20,276 nucleotides of DNA from IMG/VR virus record IMGVR_UViG_3300032294_002757, positions 1 to 20,276 of that record, one strand, 5' to 3'. Below the pieces are notes generated by a model, which did not search any database, had not been told where the DNA came from, and was given only the letters and a program-made list of their open reading frames with translations. Positions 10,054-16,672 of this stretch are shown here, piece after piece. Numbering within the stretch: the first letter of the stretch is position 1; the number at the start of each line of letters is the position of its first letter. A program made the translations under genes and the position numbers. This DNA comes from a virus.

Positions 10054-10063
10054 AGTATTTATT
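10054..10063 (-). promoter_or_regulatory. T4-type late promoter for gp25, abutting its start codon
   Basis: The minus strand reads AATAAATACT, then ACT, then the gp25 ATG. The box overlaps the last codons of the upstream hydrolase gene (stop at 10059-10061). Applying T4 late-promoter geometry, +1 falls on position 10050, which is the A of the gp25 start codon, so a transcript from here would have no leader. The first box base differs from T4 (A for T); the rest is identical. Confidence 0.6.
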
Positions 10064-10706
10064 TGCTGAGAATCACCACAGCGTACCTGCCAGCAGCATA
10101 GTAACTGTTTCCAGCACCCACGCCAAAATAACGCCAAGCATAGGCACCTGTGCCCGCAGAATTGTCTGCACTAGGTGGTGTGCCCACGCCCAATTGCCAG
10201 GCCACATACAACATGCCAGCAATCATGTCGGCAGTGTCGGTGGTACGCACAGCACCAATTCTGATGCAACTGTTGTACAGATCTATCAAACGCTGATATG
10301 ACAGCAATTCTTGTGCTGAAGAGTTGTTTAAAAATTCTGTAACATTGTTTACTTCGGTCAGGTATTCGGCATAGGAATTAACAGGTGCTCGCCAACAGTG
10401 TTGATAGTTCACGCAATCTGTGCCGTAACTGACATTTGAGCCGGCAGTCAGTAGTCCATAGTTTTCCAGGATTTCGGCGCTGACCTGGTATCTACCCAGT
10501 TCATTGTTGGCGCCAATTTTTTTATAGTCCCAATTAGAAGACACATAGGCTATTTGTGCCAGTAAACATTGTTGTTGTACAGCGGATAACTGTGCTATGC
10601 TGGACCAGTCCGGGGCGGCTGGTGTTGCATCTGCACGTCCCAACCAACTCAGCGGCAAAGGCGCTGGCGGTGCTGTGCGTGTGGCCAGTTGTATTCCTGT
10701 GTCCAT
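10059..10706 (-). CDS. Baseplate-associated peptidoglycan hydrolase (transglycosylase-like), separate from gp5
   Basis: A 215-residue protein that begins inside the gp5 stop (TAATG), so the two are translated together. A proline/alanine-rich N-terminus (about 10-32) leads to a helical domain with IGANNELGRYQVS. Here Glu69 followed by Leu-Gly-Arg-Tyr-Gln resembles the catalytic Glu and Gly-x-x-Gln pattern of lytic transglycosylases. Later come YGTDCVNYQHCWRAP (about 106-120), SAQELLSYQRLIDLYNSCIR, MIAGMLYVAWQLGVG and GTGAYAWRYFGVGAGNSYY, which I associate with lysozyme-like proteins of environmental T4-like phages. T4 gp5 carries its cell-wall lysozyme internally, whereas the gp5 here does not, so this is probably the enzyme that opens the wall during injection. 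No signal peptide or membrane segment is seen, consistent with a virion part rather than a host-lysis enzyme. Catalysis is inferred. Confidence 0.65.
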   Translation of the reverse strand: MDTGIQLATRTAPPAPLPLSWLGRADATPAAPDWSSIAQLSAVQQQCLLAQIAYVSSNWDYKKIGANNELGRYQVSAEILENYGLLTAGSNVSYGTDCVNYQHCWRAPVNSYAEYLTEVNNVTEFLNNSSAQELLSYQRLIDLYNSCIRIGAVRTTDTADMIAGMLYVAWQLGVGTPPSADNSAGTGAYAWRYFGVGAGNSYYAAGRYAVVILSK

Positions 10707-12103
10707 TATTTTCTAGGTCTCTTTCCGTTGGAGTCGAGCCAGGGTTCGTGTGCTGGTGCCACTGTGCAACCGGTCATGATCACTCCGCCCGACTGCCATA
10801 ATCCGCCCGACAGTTTGGTGTCTGTTTTTGGTGTCACTGTGGGTGGCGTCACTGGGAAAGGAATGCCAGGCTTGCCCGAGTTCAACAACAGCATGCCACC
10901 AAACACACTGGTCTTTAACGCACTTGACAGATCCAACAAGCCGCCGGCTGTTAAACTGGCCTTGCCAAGAGCACTCAAGGTCATCATGGCATTGCATTTC
11001 AAACTGGCTGTGCCCACTGCTGACGCACTAAAATTGCCCGACGTAGCCATGCTGATTGATCCCAATGGTACTTTGTCGTTGCCCACAGCAGTCATTTTGA
11101 TATTGGGTGCGCTGAGATTCATCAGCACATCACTGTGTAGATTCAATACGCCTTGAGTACGCAGATTAAAACCTGCGGCTGCGTACACATTGACCTGTCC
11201 GTTGTTGCTGAATTCCAACCACTGGTTTCCTGACGCAGATGCTATGTACAGTACCTGCTCTGAGTCGTTCATGAGTATTTGATGTCCGCCTGCAGTTCGC
11301 AAGCGCATGAGTTGATCTTTGCCATTTTTGTCGCCATCGTCCATGACAAACTGATGTCCGCCAGTTCTTGCATACACCACTTGCGGTGCACCGGCTACCT
11401 GATCATCTTTGCTGACCTTGCGACCCGGTGTACTAATACCATACACATTGCTGGGTGCTTCTCTCATACTGCTGGAACTGATGGCTCCGCGTATGGGATC
11501 TCTATCCAGTCCCTGACGTACCAGTAGTATAGATTGATATTCGTGTGGGTAACGTGGTGTGTTGGTCAGTCCGTCGGCATCAAACGCAGTGGCTTCTTTG
11601 GTGCTGTATTCTACCACTGGCAACACACTGCTACCGCTGACCGGCACACTTGTGGGAGTGCGAGTGTAATTTGCACCACCAATGGCACGACTGATGCCAG
11701 GCACCATGTGATGACTGCTGGAATCGTAGATGCAACCAATCCAGTACCAGTTGCCACTGGGAGTGCAAATTACCAAGACCTTGTTGCCAATGTCGGGTGG
11801 CACCATCCACATGCCATAACTTTGTCCTGCTGTGAATGGCCCATCGGGCAACTGCTGTTGATCTGTGCCGTAGGTGGTACCATAAAATGGACTGCAATAA
11901 CTGGCTGTCACTGTGTCGTCAATGTTGTCTTGTGTGAGAACACCAGTCAGTTCAGGTATTTTGACTCGCAGTTGCCCCAGGCGATTGCCTTCCACATGAC
12001 TGACAACCACTGCTTCAAATGGTCCCGAGTTCATGGCGGATGTTTTGCTGTCGTAGACCGCTGTTGAATTTGGGCCGGATTTTCTAATCTGTTCTGTTGC
12101 CAT
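10706..12103 (-). CDS. 5: Baseplate hub/tail spike gp5-like (OB-fold plus beta-helix, no lysozyme domain)
   Basis: A 465-residue protein. Residues about 29-54 (FEAVVVSHVEGNRLGQLRVK and following) begin an OB-fold of the gp5/VgrG/gpV type, continuing through YCSPFYGTTYGTDQQ and MWMVPPDIGNKVLVICTPSG to about residue 135. Further on, GGHQFVMDDGDKNGKDQLMR and RTAGGHQILMNDSEQVLYIA are VgrG-like. From about 300 to 400, short alternating Ser/Ala/Leu repeats (LNLHSDVLMNLSAPNIKM, SLTAGGLLDLSS) suggest the intertwined beta-helix of the membrane-piercing spike. T4 gp5 is 575 residues with a lysozyme domain between OB-fold and helix; that domain is absent here and a hydrolase is encoded directly downstream. 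Upstream is the hub-like 722-residue protein, fitting a gp27-gp5 complex. A possible ribosome site (AAGGA) lies about 14 bases before the ATG, which is far. Confidence 0.85.
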   Translation of the reverse strand: MATEQIRKSGPNSTAVYDSKTSAMNSGPFEAVVVSHVEGNRLGQLRVKIPELTGVLTQDNIDDTVTASYCSPFYGTTYGTDQQQLPDGPFTAGQSYGMWMVPPDIGNKVLVICTPSGNWYWIGCIYDSSSHHMVPGISRAIGGANYTRTPTSVPVSGSSVLPVVEYSTKEATAFDADGLTNTPRYPHEYQSILLVRQGLDRDPIRGAISSSSMREAPSNVYGISTPGRKVSKDDQVAGAPQVVYARTGGHQFVMDDGDKNGKDQLMRLRTAGGHQILMNDSEQVLYIASASGNQWLEFSNNGQVNVYAAAGFNLRTQGVLNLHSDVLMNLSAPNIKMTAVGNDKVPLGSISMATSGNFSASAVGTASLKCNAMMTLSALGKASLTAGGLLDLSSALKTSVFGGMLLLNSGKPGIPFPVTPPTVTPKTDTKLSGGLWQSGGVIMTGCTVAPAHEPWLDSNGKRPRK

Positions 12104-12121
12104 GCTGTTTAGTTGATTCCT

Positions 12122-14290
12122 TTATTGTCTAGGGTTGGCATTGACTTCTATAGCCCATGGCAACAAAGACTCTCTGTCTATTGGAATGTTTGTGTCAACA
12201 ATAGGCATAGGTTCGTTGCTGACATTGTCAGGATCATAATCGCCAAGTGGGCGGCTTGGATTGGTCAACACCAGTTCTGTATCATTTTCAATGCCTATGC
12301 TGACAGGATCTGGACTGTTTTCACGACGTGCGCCGGCATTGGTTGCTTGGTTATAGGCATTTGGTGCTTCGTCATTCATGATTCTGACCAAGTTCAATAC
12401 CTGTTCAAACTTTCCATTGGCAAATCGATTATTGATCTGCACAATTATGTACTGTCCACTAAACAGGCTTTGACTGTATTTGGGTTGCGGGAATGCCAGG
12501 CCTTGGTTGCCACCCGGCTGATCAAGATCCATGTCCACTGGAGAATTTATATTTACATGTACCACAACCTGTCCGCGATCCATGGGTATGTGTCCGTGTG
12601 CCTGAGCATAGTCAAAACTGGAAATGCTCCAGTCGTTGAATTCTGCTGCCTTGGCCGGATCAGGTATGTACAACCAATCATCCTGTTTGATCAACGTGGG
12701 GTCACCTACTATGGTCATTTGCAGGCTTAACATTTCTTGATTTTGTGCTGTGTATATAGATTTCAACACATCAGCGGCCACCTGTGCTGCCGGTCTGTCC
12801 AGTATGTTCATGTTTCTGGTCACATTGACATCATTGGTCAAAAATCTGTACTGTATGGGGGTAACTGTGGGTATGCTGGCCAACTGTGGATTTATTTTAG
12901 AAATAATTGCTGGATTGATACTGACCGGATTGGAACCGCCCAGTTGTTGCAACTCATACTCAGTGTCTTGTGTGCTGTCCTCGGATGCCTTGGCTGTGGT
13001 AAATGCCATAATGGCTGTGTAATAGGTGCTGTCAAAATTTATTTTGAGATCAATGATGTCGGTGTTTTGTCCGGTGTACAGATAGTTGTAGTATTTTTGA
13101 GTGTAGGGATTGCTGTTTACATAGAAAGAATTCACTGCTGGATGTCGTGCTGACCACATGGCGTACTGCATGACGTTGTAGGTCACAATTTTGGAATAAC
13201 GATTGGTTCTTAGATCAATGGCCGGTGCTTGTCTTTGTCCGTTGATGTCTATACCGCCGTATTCTACCTTGGTTGTGGTTTTGAACGAGTTGAATATGGC
13301 AGTTTGATCTGCCTTGGCAGCATTTTCATAAGCACCTTCTTCAAGTTTCAGTTGCTTTTGTATCAGAAACTCACTGTGAGACATGACATTGTTTACAATG
13401 TCCAAGATTGGCGTGCCCATGGCTATGGTAAAGGTATTTTTGTTTAATTGTATATTTTTGACCTTGGGATTGGCCTTGGCCAAAGACAGTTTGCTTTCAT
13501 TTACAATTTTGCTGTTGGCAATCTCTGGATCAATGTTAAAAAATATTCCATCGGCAATAGTTGCATTATTTTTACGTATGAGATTGTTGTTGAACACAGC
13601 AAATTTTTCTTCTAGTTCTTTGAAAAATTCTTTGACTGTTCCGGCTGTGATTGTGAATATTTCAGGTGTGCTGTTGAAGTTTCCGGCCAACAGGGCCTGG
13701 CCACCAGTGGGCACAAAATCTATCTTGTATTCAGTACCGCGTGTGGTCACTTCCACCTTCATGGTCAACAGTTTGATAGGAAATCGTTTGATGTAAGTGA
13801 TTGGATTACTGTCAGTCTGAGATATTTCATCACCGTTGTCGTTGTATCCTTTGAATTCCAACTGCAACATGTAGGGATTGTCTGTGTAGTTGTTGTATGT
13901 GGATCCGTTCCAGGAAGCAGCCACCAAAGTGTCAATCAAGGTCACACCGTAAGGCTCTAGTATGGTCATGTTGCCACGAATCATGTTGCTGCTCTTGGTG
14001 GTTTTGTTAGGTGCTATTATGCTGTCAAACTGCACATTTTGTATGTGATAATTCAGTCCCAAGGTGCCGGGCTGTCTGCGCTCAGGATATCGTCCACCAT
14101 CCTGAGCCACAACAAAACTGTTGGGACTGACTGGCTTCCAGGTCATGGCGTCTTGTGCGCTCATTGAATCCATCAACCTGTTAAAGTCATCTACCTGCAA
14201 CCACCATAAACTCCAAGAATAGGTGTAGGATGCAAATTGATGCAGGGGATTGGGTATGGTGTCGGTGTCTACTGGAAGTTTGATGGCCAT
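12122..14290 (-). CDS. Baseplate hub-like structural protein, position of gp27
   Basis: A 722-residue protein starting two bases after the gp53-like stop and ending 18 bases before gp5. The N-terminus has NPLHQFASYTYSWSLWWLQV, which looks like the start of a virion structural protein. Middle segments include TRGTEYKIDFVPTGGQALLA and MGTPILDIVNNVMSHSEFLI. The C-terminal third contains TIVGDPTLIKQDDWLYIPDP and SGQYIIVQINNRFANGKFEQ followed by VLNLVRIMND, a pattern seen in hub proteins of the gp27/gpD class, where a beta domain supports the spike. Its place immediately upstream of gp5 favours the trimeric hub collar that holds the spike. T4 gp27 is only 391 residues, so this would be nearly twice as long. 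I do not recognise the family by sequence; the hub role rests on context and the C-terminal pattern. Confidence 0.6.
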   Translation of the reverse strand: MAIKLPVDTDTIPNPLHQFASYTYSWSLWWLQVDDFNRLMDSMSAQDAMTWKPVSPNSFVVAQDGGRYPERRQPGTLGLNYHIQNVQFDSIIAPNKTTKSSNMIRGNMTILEPYGVTLIDTLVAASWNGSTYNNYTDNPYMLQLEFKGYNDNGDEISQTDSNPITYIKRFPIKLLTMKVEVTTRGTEYKIDFVPTGGQALLAGNFNSTPEIFTITAGTVKEFFKELEEKFAVFNNNLIRKNNATIADGIFFNIDPEIANSKIVNESKLSLAKANPKVKNIQLNKNTFTIAMGTPILDIVNNVMSHSEFLIQKQLKLEEGAYENAAKADQTAIFNSFKTTTKVEYGGIDINGQRQAPAIDLRTNRYSKIVTYNVMQYAMWSARHPAVNSFYVNSNPYTQKYYNYLYTGQNTDIIDLKINFDSTYYTAIMAFTTAKASEDSTQDTEYELQQLGGSNPVSINPAIISKINPQLASIPTVTPIQYRFLTNDVNVTRNMNILDRPAAQVAADVLKSIYTAQNQEMLSLQMTIVGDPTLIKQDDWLYIPDPAKAAEFNDWSISSFDYAQAHGHIPMDRGQVVVHVNINSPVDMDLDQPGGNQGLAFPQPKYSQSLFSGQYIIVQINNRFANGKFEQVLNLVRIMNDEAPNAYNQATNAGARRENSPDPVSIGIENDTELVLTNPSRPLGDYDPDNVSNEPMPIVDTNIPIDRESLLPWAIEVNANPRQ

Positions 14291-14292
14291 GA

Positions 14293-14592
14293 TTAAATGC
14301 CTAGTTGTTGTTGAATCACAGCCTTGGTAGGAACATAAATTATGGTGCCTGTAACAAAATTCAACAGGGGATCAGACAACACATCTGGATTACGCACAGC
14401 AAACACCCACCACAGGCTGCTGTCTTGATATATGTCGTTGGCCAGGAGGTCGGGACGTAGATTGTATATTTGATCAATTTGATATATGGCATCTGTCACG
14501 TGTGCTGGTATGGTCTTTCCCGGCCATACGTCAAGGAATTTGCCCCAGGTCTGAGTTCCTGCGTAAGGGCTAGTTCGTGAATATGTGACCAT
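14293..14592 (-). CDS. 53: Baseplate wedge subunit gp53-like (LysM-type)
   Basis: A 99-residue protein whose ATG overlaps the upstream stop by one base (TAATG). The core reads IYQIDQIYNLRPDLLANDIY, QDSSLWWVFAVRNPDVLSDP, then LNFVTGTIIYVPT. This is the pattern I know from gp53 of T4-like phages: R-P-D-L-L-A, a Leu-Trp-Trp-V-F-A box, and a LysM-like ending T-G-x-x-I-Y-V-P. gp53 clamps neighbouring wedges together in the inner baseplate with gp25 and gp6. T4 gp53 is 196 residues, so this is about half length and corresponds to little more than the LysM-like module. It lies with the hub and tube-cap genes in one leftward operon. Confidence 0.75.
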   Translation of the reverse strand: MVTYSRTSPYAGTQTWGKFLDVWPGKTIPAHVTDAIYQIDQIYNLRPDLLANDIYQDSSLWWVFAVRNPDVLSDPLLNFVTGTIIYVPTKAVIQQQLGI

Positions 14593-15602
14593 TATAGGAA
14601 TCCACCATTCTTGATGTTGTTGACATTCTTGGTGGGTTGTGTGGCACCAAATGCTGAAGCCGGTTTGCCAGCACCCACTGGATTGATCAAGGCACCTCGA
14701 GCAAAATCCTCCAAACTGAAACCTTGGCTCTGTGCCAGGCGACTGTACACAGGTTGTAAACTTAGGCTCATTTGGCTGGTAGTAGGCATGCGTGTGCTGT
14801 TGAGTCTGGGATTGAGTCCTTGGCTGCCTCTGGTGACACTGGGCTCAGGAATGTCCATGTAGTCTACATCTGCGGGCATGGTGTGACTGAAACTGGTGAC
14901 CACACAAGGTACATTGGGCAAGTAATATTGTCCATAACCATTGAGATACACAATGGGCGGAGGATTGCCTGCGGCTGGGCCAGCACCAAAAAACATCTTG
15001 GTGGCACTTCTAAAAAAGTATATGGCGGCCATCAGGTACTGACCTTCATTGATGTTTTGAACAGTAAAATCTGCGTTCAAGATGATAGCAGACACTTCAC
15101 TGTTGTCGTAAAAATACTGCGCATAATTGCTGTGTGTGAGTTTTTGCGGAGTGTAACTGGCTGTGTGCTGTATGGTCACTGTGGGAGTATATGGGAACAC
15201 CACACCAATTCGTTTGGTTCCACCCAACCCAGACAGTTGTCCCAATGCAGCACCAATGGGGTTGTCGCTGCCGCCACCGCTTTCGGTGACCAGTGGACTC
15301 ATCAATGCGTTGCCGGGATCGTTGTAAAAATACTTGCTGTTGGGTGCCAAACTTACTCGCACACGCCAGTCAGCATCGGCTGACGGAAACGATGGGTACA
15401 CAAATCTGGGTGCAGGCCCTATTGTTCTACTGCTGTATCTAAACATGTCAGCCACATTTTGGCGGCTACTCATGCCATTGGGCGCCAGTCCCACTGCGCC
15501 AGTTAGACCATTGCTGATGCTTTGTCCCAGTTGTGCGCCAAAAGATTGCTGTGATCCGTTGAGCGGACTGCCTGGTAGTTGTGCGTTGGATAAAACTGGC
15601 AT
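14592..15602 (-). CDS. Baseplate tail-tube cap / tube initiator, gp48 or gp54-like
   Basis: A 336-residue protein, first gene of the leftward operon. A Ser/Gly/Gln-rich N-terminus (1-60) precedes DADWRVRVSLAPNSKYFYND. The middle carries VVFPYTPTVTIQHTASYTPQ, HSNYAQYFYDNSEVSAIILN, ADFTVQNINEGQYLMAAIYF and RSATKMFFGAG. These are followed by PPPIVYLNGYGQYYLPNVPC and SFSHTMPADVDYMDIP. That region looks like the tube-protein-like fold of T4 gp48/gp54, which seed tail-tube polymerisation on the hub. The length (T4 gp48 364, gp54 320) suits either, and I cannot decide between them. The ATG at 15602 has an AGGA ribosome site at 15609-15612, six bases away, and a perfect late promoter box further upstream. 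Confidence 0.65.
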   Translation of the reverse strand: MPVLSNAQLPGSPLNGSQQSFGAQLGQSISNGLTGAVGLAPNGMSSRQNVADMFRYSSRTIGPAPRFVYPSFPSADADWRVRVSLAPNSKYFYNDPGNALMSPLVTESGGGSDNPIGAALGQLSGLGGTKRIGVVFPYTPTVTIQHTASYTPQKLTHSNYAQYFYDNSEVSAIILNADFTVQNINEGQYLMAAIYFFRSATKMFFGAGPAAGNPPPIVYLNGYGQYYLPNVPCVVTSFSHTMPADVDYMDIPEPSVTRGSQGLNPRLNSTRMPTTSQMSLSLQPVYSRLAQSQGFSLEDFARGALINPVGAGKPASAFGATQPTKNVNNIKNGGFL

Positions 15603-15621
15603 ATGATTTCCTGTGTTATAC

Positions 15622-15631
15622 AGTATTTATA
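15622..15631 (-). promoter_or_regulatory. T4-type late promoter at the head of the baseplate operon
   Basis: The minus strand reads TATAAATACT, an exact match to the T4 late consensus TATAAATA. T4 geometry puts +1 near 15618, leaving a leader of about 16 bases that contains the AGGA ribosome site. It drives the tube-cap gene and probably the whole leftward set to gp5 and beyond. There is no -35 element, as expected for gp55-dependent promoters. Confidence 0.85.
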
Positions 15632-15657
15632 GGATATAATTAACGGCCCAGATAATG

Positions 15658-15674
15658 TTTTGATATTTTCAAAA
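15658..15674. repeat. Short inverted repeat in the divergent control region
   Basis: TTTTGA and TCAAAA are perfect 6-base arms around a 5-base loop. The dyad lies between the leftward late promoter and the rightward -35 box, six bases upstream of the latter. It could be a protein-binding site. It is short and AT-rich, so chance is possible. Confidence 0.35.
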
Positions 15675-15679
15675 TTAGG

Positions 15680-15709
15680 TTGACAAGACCAAATTAAATA
15701 TGTTAGTAT
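15680..15709 (+). promoter_or_regulatory. Sigma70-type early promoter for gp55
   Basis: A perfect TTGACA (15680-15685) is followed after 17 bases by TTAGTA, or after 18 bases by TAGTAT, as the -10 element. Predicted +1 is about 15715-15716, giving an 18-19 base leader with an AAAGGA site before the GTG start. A host holoenzyme promoter for a phage sigma gene fits early or middle expression. It is back to back with the late promoter on the other strand. Confidence 0.7.
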
Positions 15710-15717
15710 GTGCTAAC
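15702..15717. repeat. Inverted repeat overlapping the gp55 -10 element and start site
   Basis: GTTAG and CTAAC form a perfect 5-base dyad with a 6-base spacer. It covers the -10 element and predicted +1, where a bound repressor would block transcription. The arms are short, so an operator role is a suggestion only. Confidence 0.4.
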
Positions 15718-15721
15718 TTTA

Positions 15722-15726
15722 AAGGA
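15722..15726 (+). promoter_or_regulatory. Ribosome binding site that decides the gp55 start
   Basis: AAGGA lies seven bases before the GTG at 15734. The alternative in-frame GTG at 15710 overlaps or precedes the predicted transcription start and has no ribosome site, so the downstream GTG is preferred. Confidence 0.7.
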
Positions 15727-15733
15727 ATTACAG

Positions 15734-16624
15734 GTGCGCCATAATTATCTCAACAACAAAGACATTCTCAAAGAAATACACAAAAGCAAAACAACCTACT
15801 GTTCATATGTTGACCCAAAACACGCCGACTATGACATGATTTTGCCAGATGTCAGCAAAATAAACAAAAAAAATATCATGCAGGGACGACGCAATCGTGC
15901 CGAACGCCTGGCCAAATTGGCACACGAAGCCGCTACGGTAGATGGGGTCAAGCGCAAGTTGGATGAATTTGAAGTCAAACTCAAAGACGTCAAAGACACT
16001 GATGTGGTGTTTAGAATCATGACCTGGGATCATATTCCTATTGATGATGTCAAAAGCCGCAAGGCCGCTGTAAAAGCACTGGAAGAAGAAGAAGGTGCTG
16101 TGCCGCGCAGCGAATACGACGACGACGATCTGGACCTGGCTGGCAATACCAAGTATGTCAAATGCAATTTTCCACCGTTTCAACACTACATGGTCGACGA
16201 AGCAGGAGAACCTGTGTGCGTGGGCAAGAGTCACTGGAAGGGCGATTTGGAAAAAGGCTCGTTCAATCGTGAACACGGCAAGATGACTCCAAAATTGGCC
16301 AACATGTTTATCAAACTATGTGAACGCTATGCCACAAGATCAAACTGGCGCGGTTACACCTACAATGACGAAATGCGCAGTCAGGCTTTGTTACAGTTGA
16401 GTCAAATTGGCCTGCAGTTCGACGAAGCCAAGAGTCAAAATCCGTTTGCCTACTACACCGCGGCCATTACCAATTCATTTACTCGAGTGCTCAACATTGA
16501 AAAACGCAATCAAAATTTGCGTGATGATATTTTAGAAATGAACAACTTGACTCCAAGTTACACACGTCAGGGCCTGAAAATTTCCACCGGTGGTGGTGGC
16601 AGCGATGGTGGCTACGACGATTGA
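15734..16624 (+). CDS. 55: Late-transcription sigma factor gp55
   Basis: A 296-residue protein starting with GTG (RHNYLNNKDILKEIHKSKTT...). The N-terminal segment LNNKDILKEIHKSKTTYCSY recurs, from memory, in gp55 of environmental T4-like phages. An acidic patch (EEEEGAVPRSEYDDDDLD, about 115-133) separates it from the sigma part: FNREHGKMTPKLANMFIKLC (from about 177), then NPFAYYTAAITNSFTRVLNI and EKRNQNLRDDILE (about 236-268), which match the core-binding and promoter-opening sigma region 2 as kept in gp55. gp55 binds host core polymerase and reads the TATAAATA box; three such boxes lie in this window. T4 gp55 is 185 residues, so this form is about 110 longer. The C-terminus is Gly/Asp-rich (STGGGGSDGGYDD) instead of the hydrophobic-acidic clamp-binding tail known in T4. 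It is the first gene of the rightward set. Confidence 0.85.
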   Translation: MRHNYLNNKDILKEIHKSKTTYCSYVDPKHADYDMILPDVSKINKKNIMQGRRNRAERLAKLAHEAATVDGVKRKLDEFEVKLKDVKDTDVVFRIMTWDHIPIDDVKSRKAAVKALEEEEGAVPRSEYDDDDLDLAGNTKYVKCNFPPFQHYMVDEAGEPVCVGKSHWKGDLEKGSFNREHGKMTPKLANMFIKLCERYATRSNWRGYTYNDEMRSQALLQLSQIGLQFDEAKSQNPFAYYTAAITNSFTRVLNIEKRNQNLRDDILEMNNLTPSYTRQGLKISTGGGGSDGGYDD

Positions 16625-16636
16625 GCAAATCGCCAG

Positions 16637-16665
16637 TTGATATTGCGCACACAATAGTATATACT
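16637..16665 (+). promoter_or_regulatory. Sigma70-type promoter for gp47
   Basis: TTGATA (16637-16642), 17 bases, then TATACT (16660-16665), each one base from consensus at ideal spacing. It fills the 48-base gap after gp55. Predicted +1 is about 16672, one base before the gp47 ATG, so the transcript would be effectively leaderless. No Shine-Dalgarno sequence is visible for gp47. Confidence 0.72.
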
Positions 16666-16672
16666 GTTCACT

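Noticed and set aside
10051-10137. Longer start for gp25 adding 29 residues
   Set aside because: It would run far into the upstream hydrolase gene, and the extra residues (Trp/Cys-rich) do not look like gp25, while MTIYRGFSTR does.
10059-10706. Host-lysis endolysin (T4 gene e type)
   Set aside because: It is embedded between gp5 and gp25 with a one-base overlap to gp5 and has no holin neighbour, so a virion enzyme fits better.
12122-14290. Firm naming of the 722-residue protein as gp27
   Set aside because: It is nearly twice T4 gp27 in length and I cannot see a family signature; only the position and the C-terminal pattern support the role, so no symbol is given.
15635-15640. TATAAT on the plus strand in the divergent region
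   Set aside because: No -35-like sequence lies about 17 bases upstream, and it is far from the gp55 start compared with the TTGACA promoter.
15710-15733. Upstream GTG start for gp55
   Set aside because: It lies at or before the predicted transcription start and has no ribosome site; the GTG at 15734 has AAGGA seven bases upstream.
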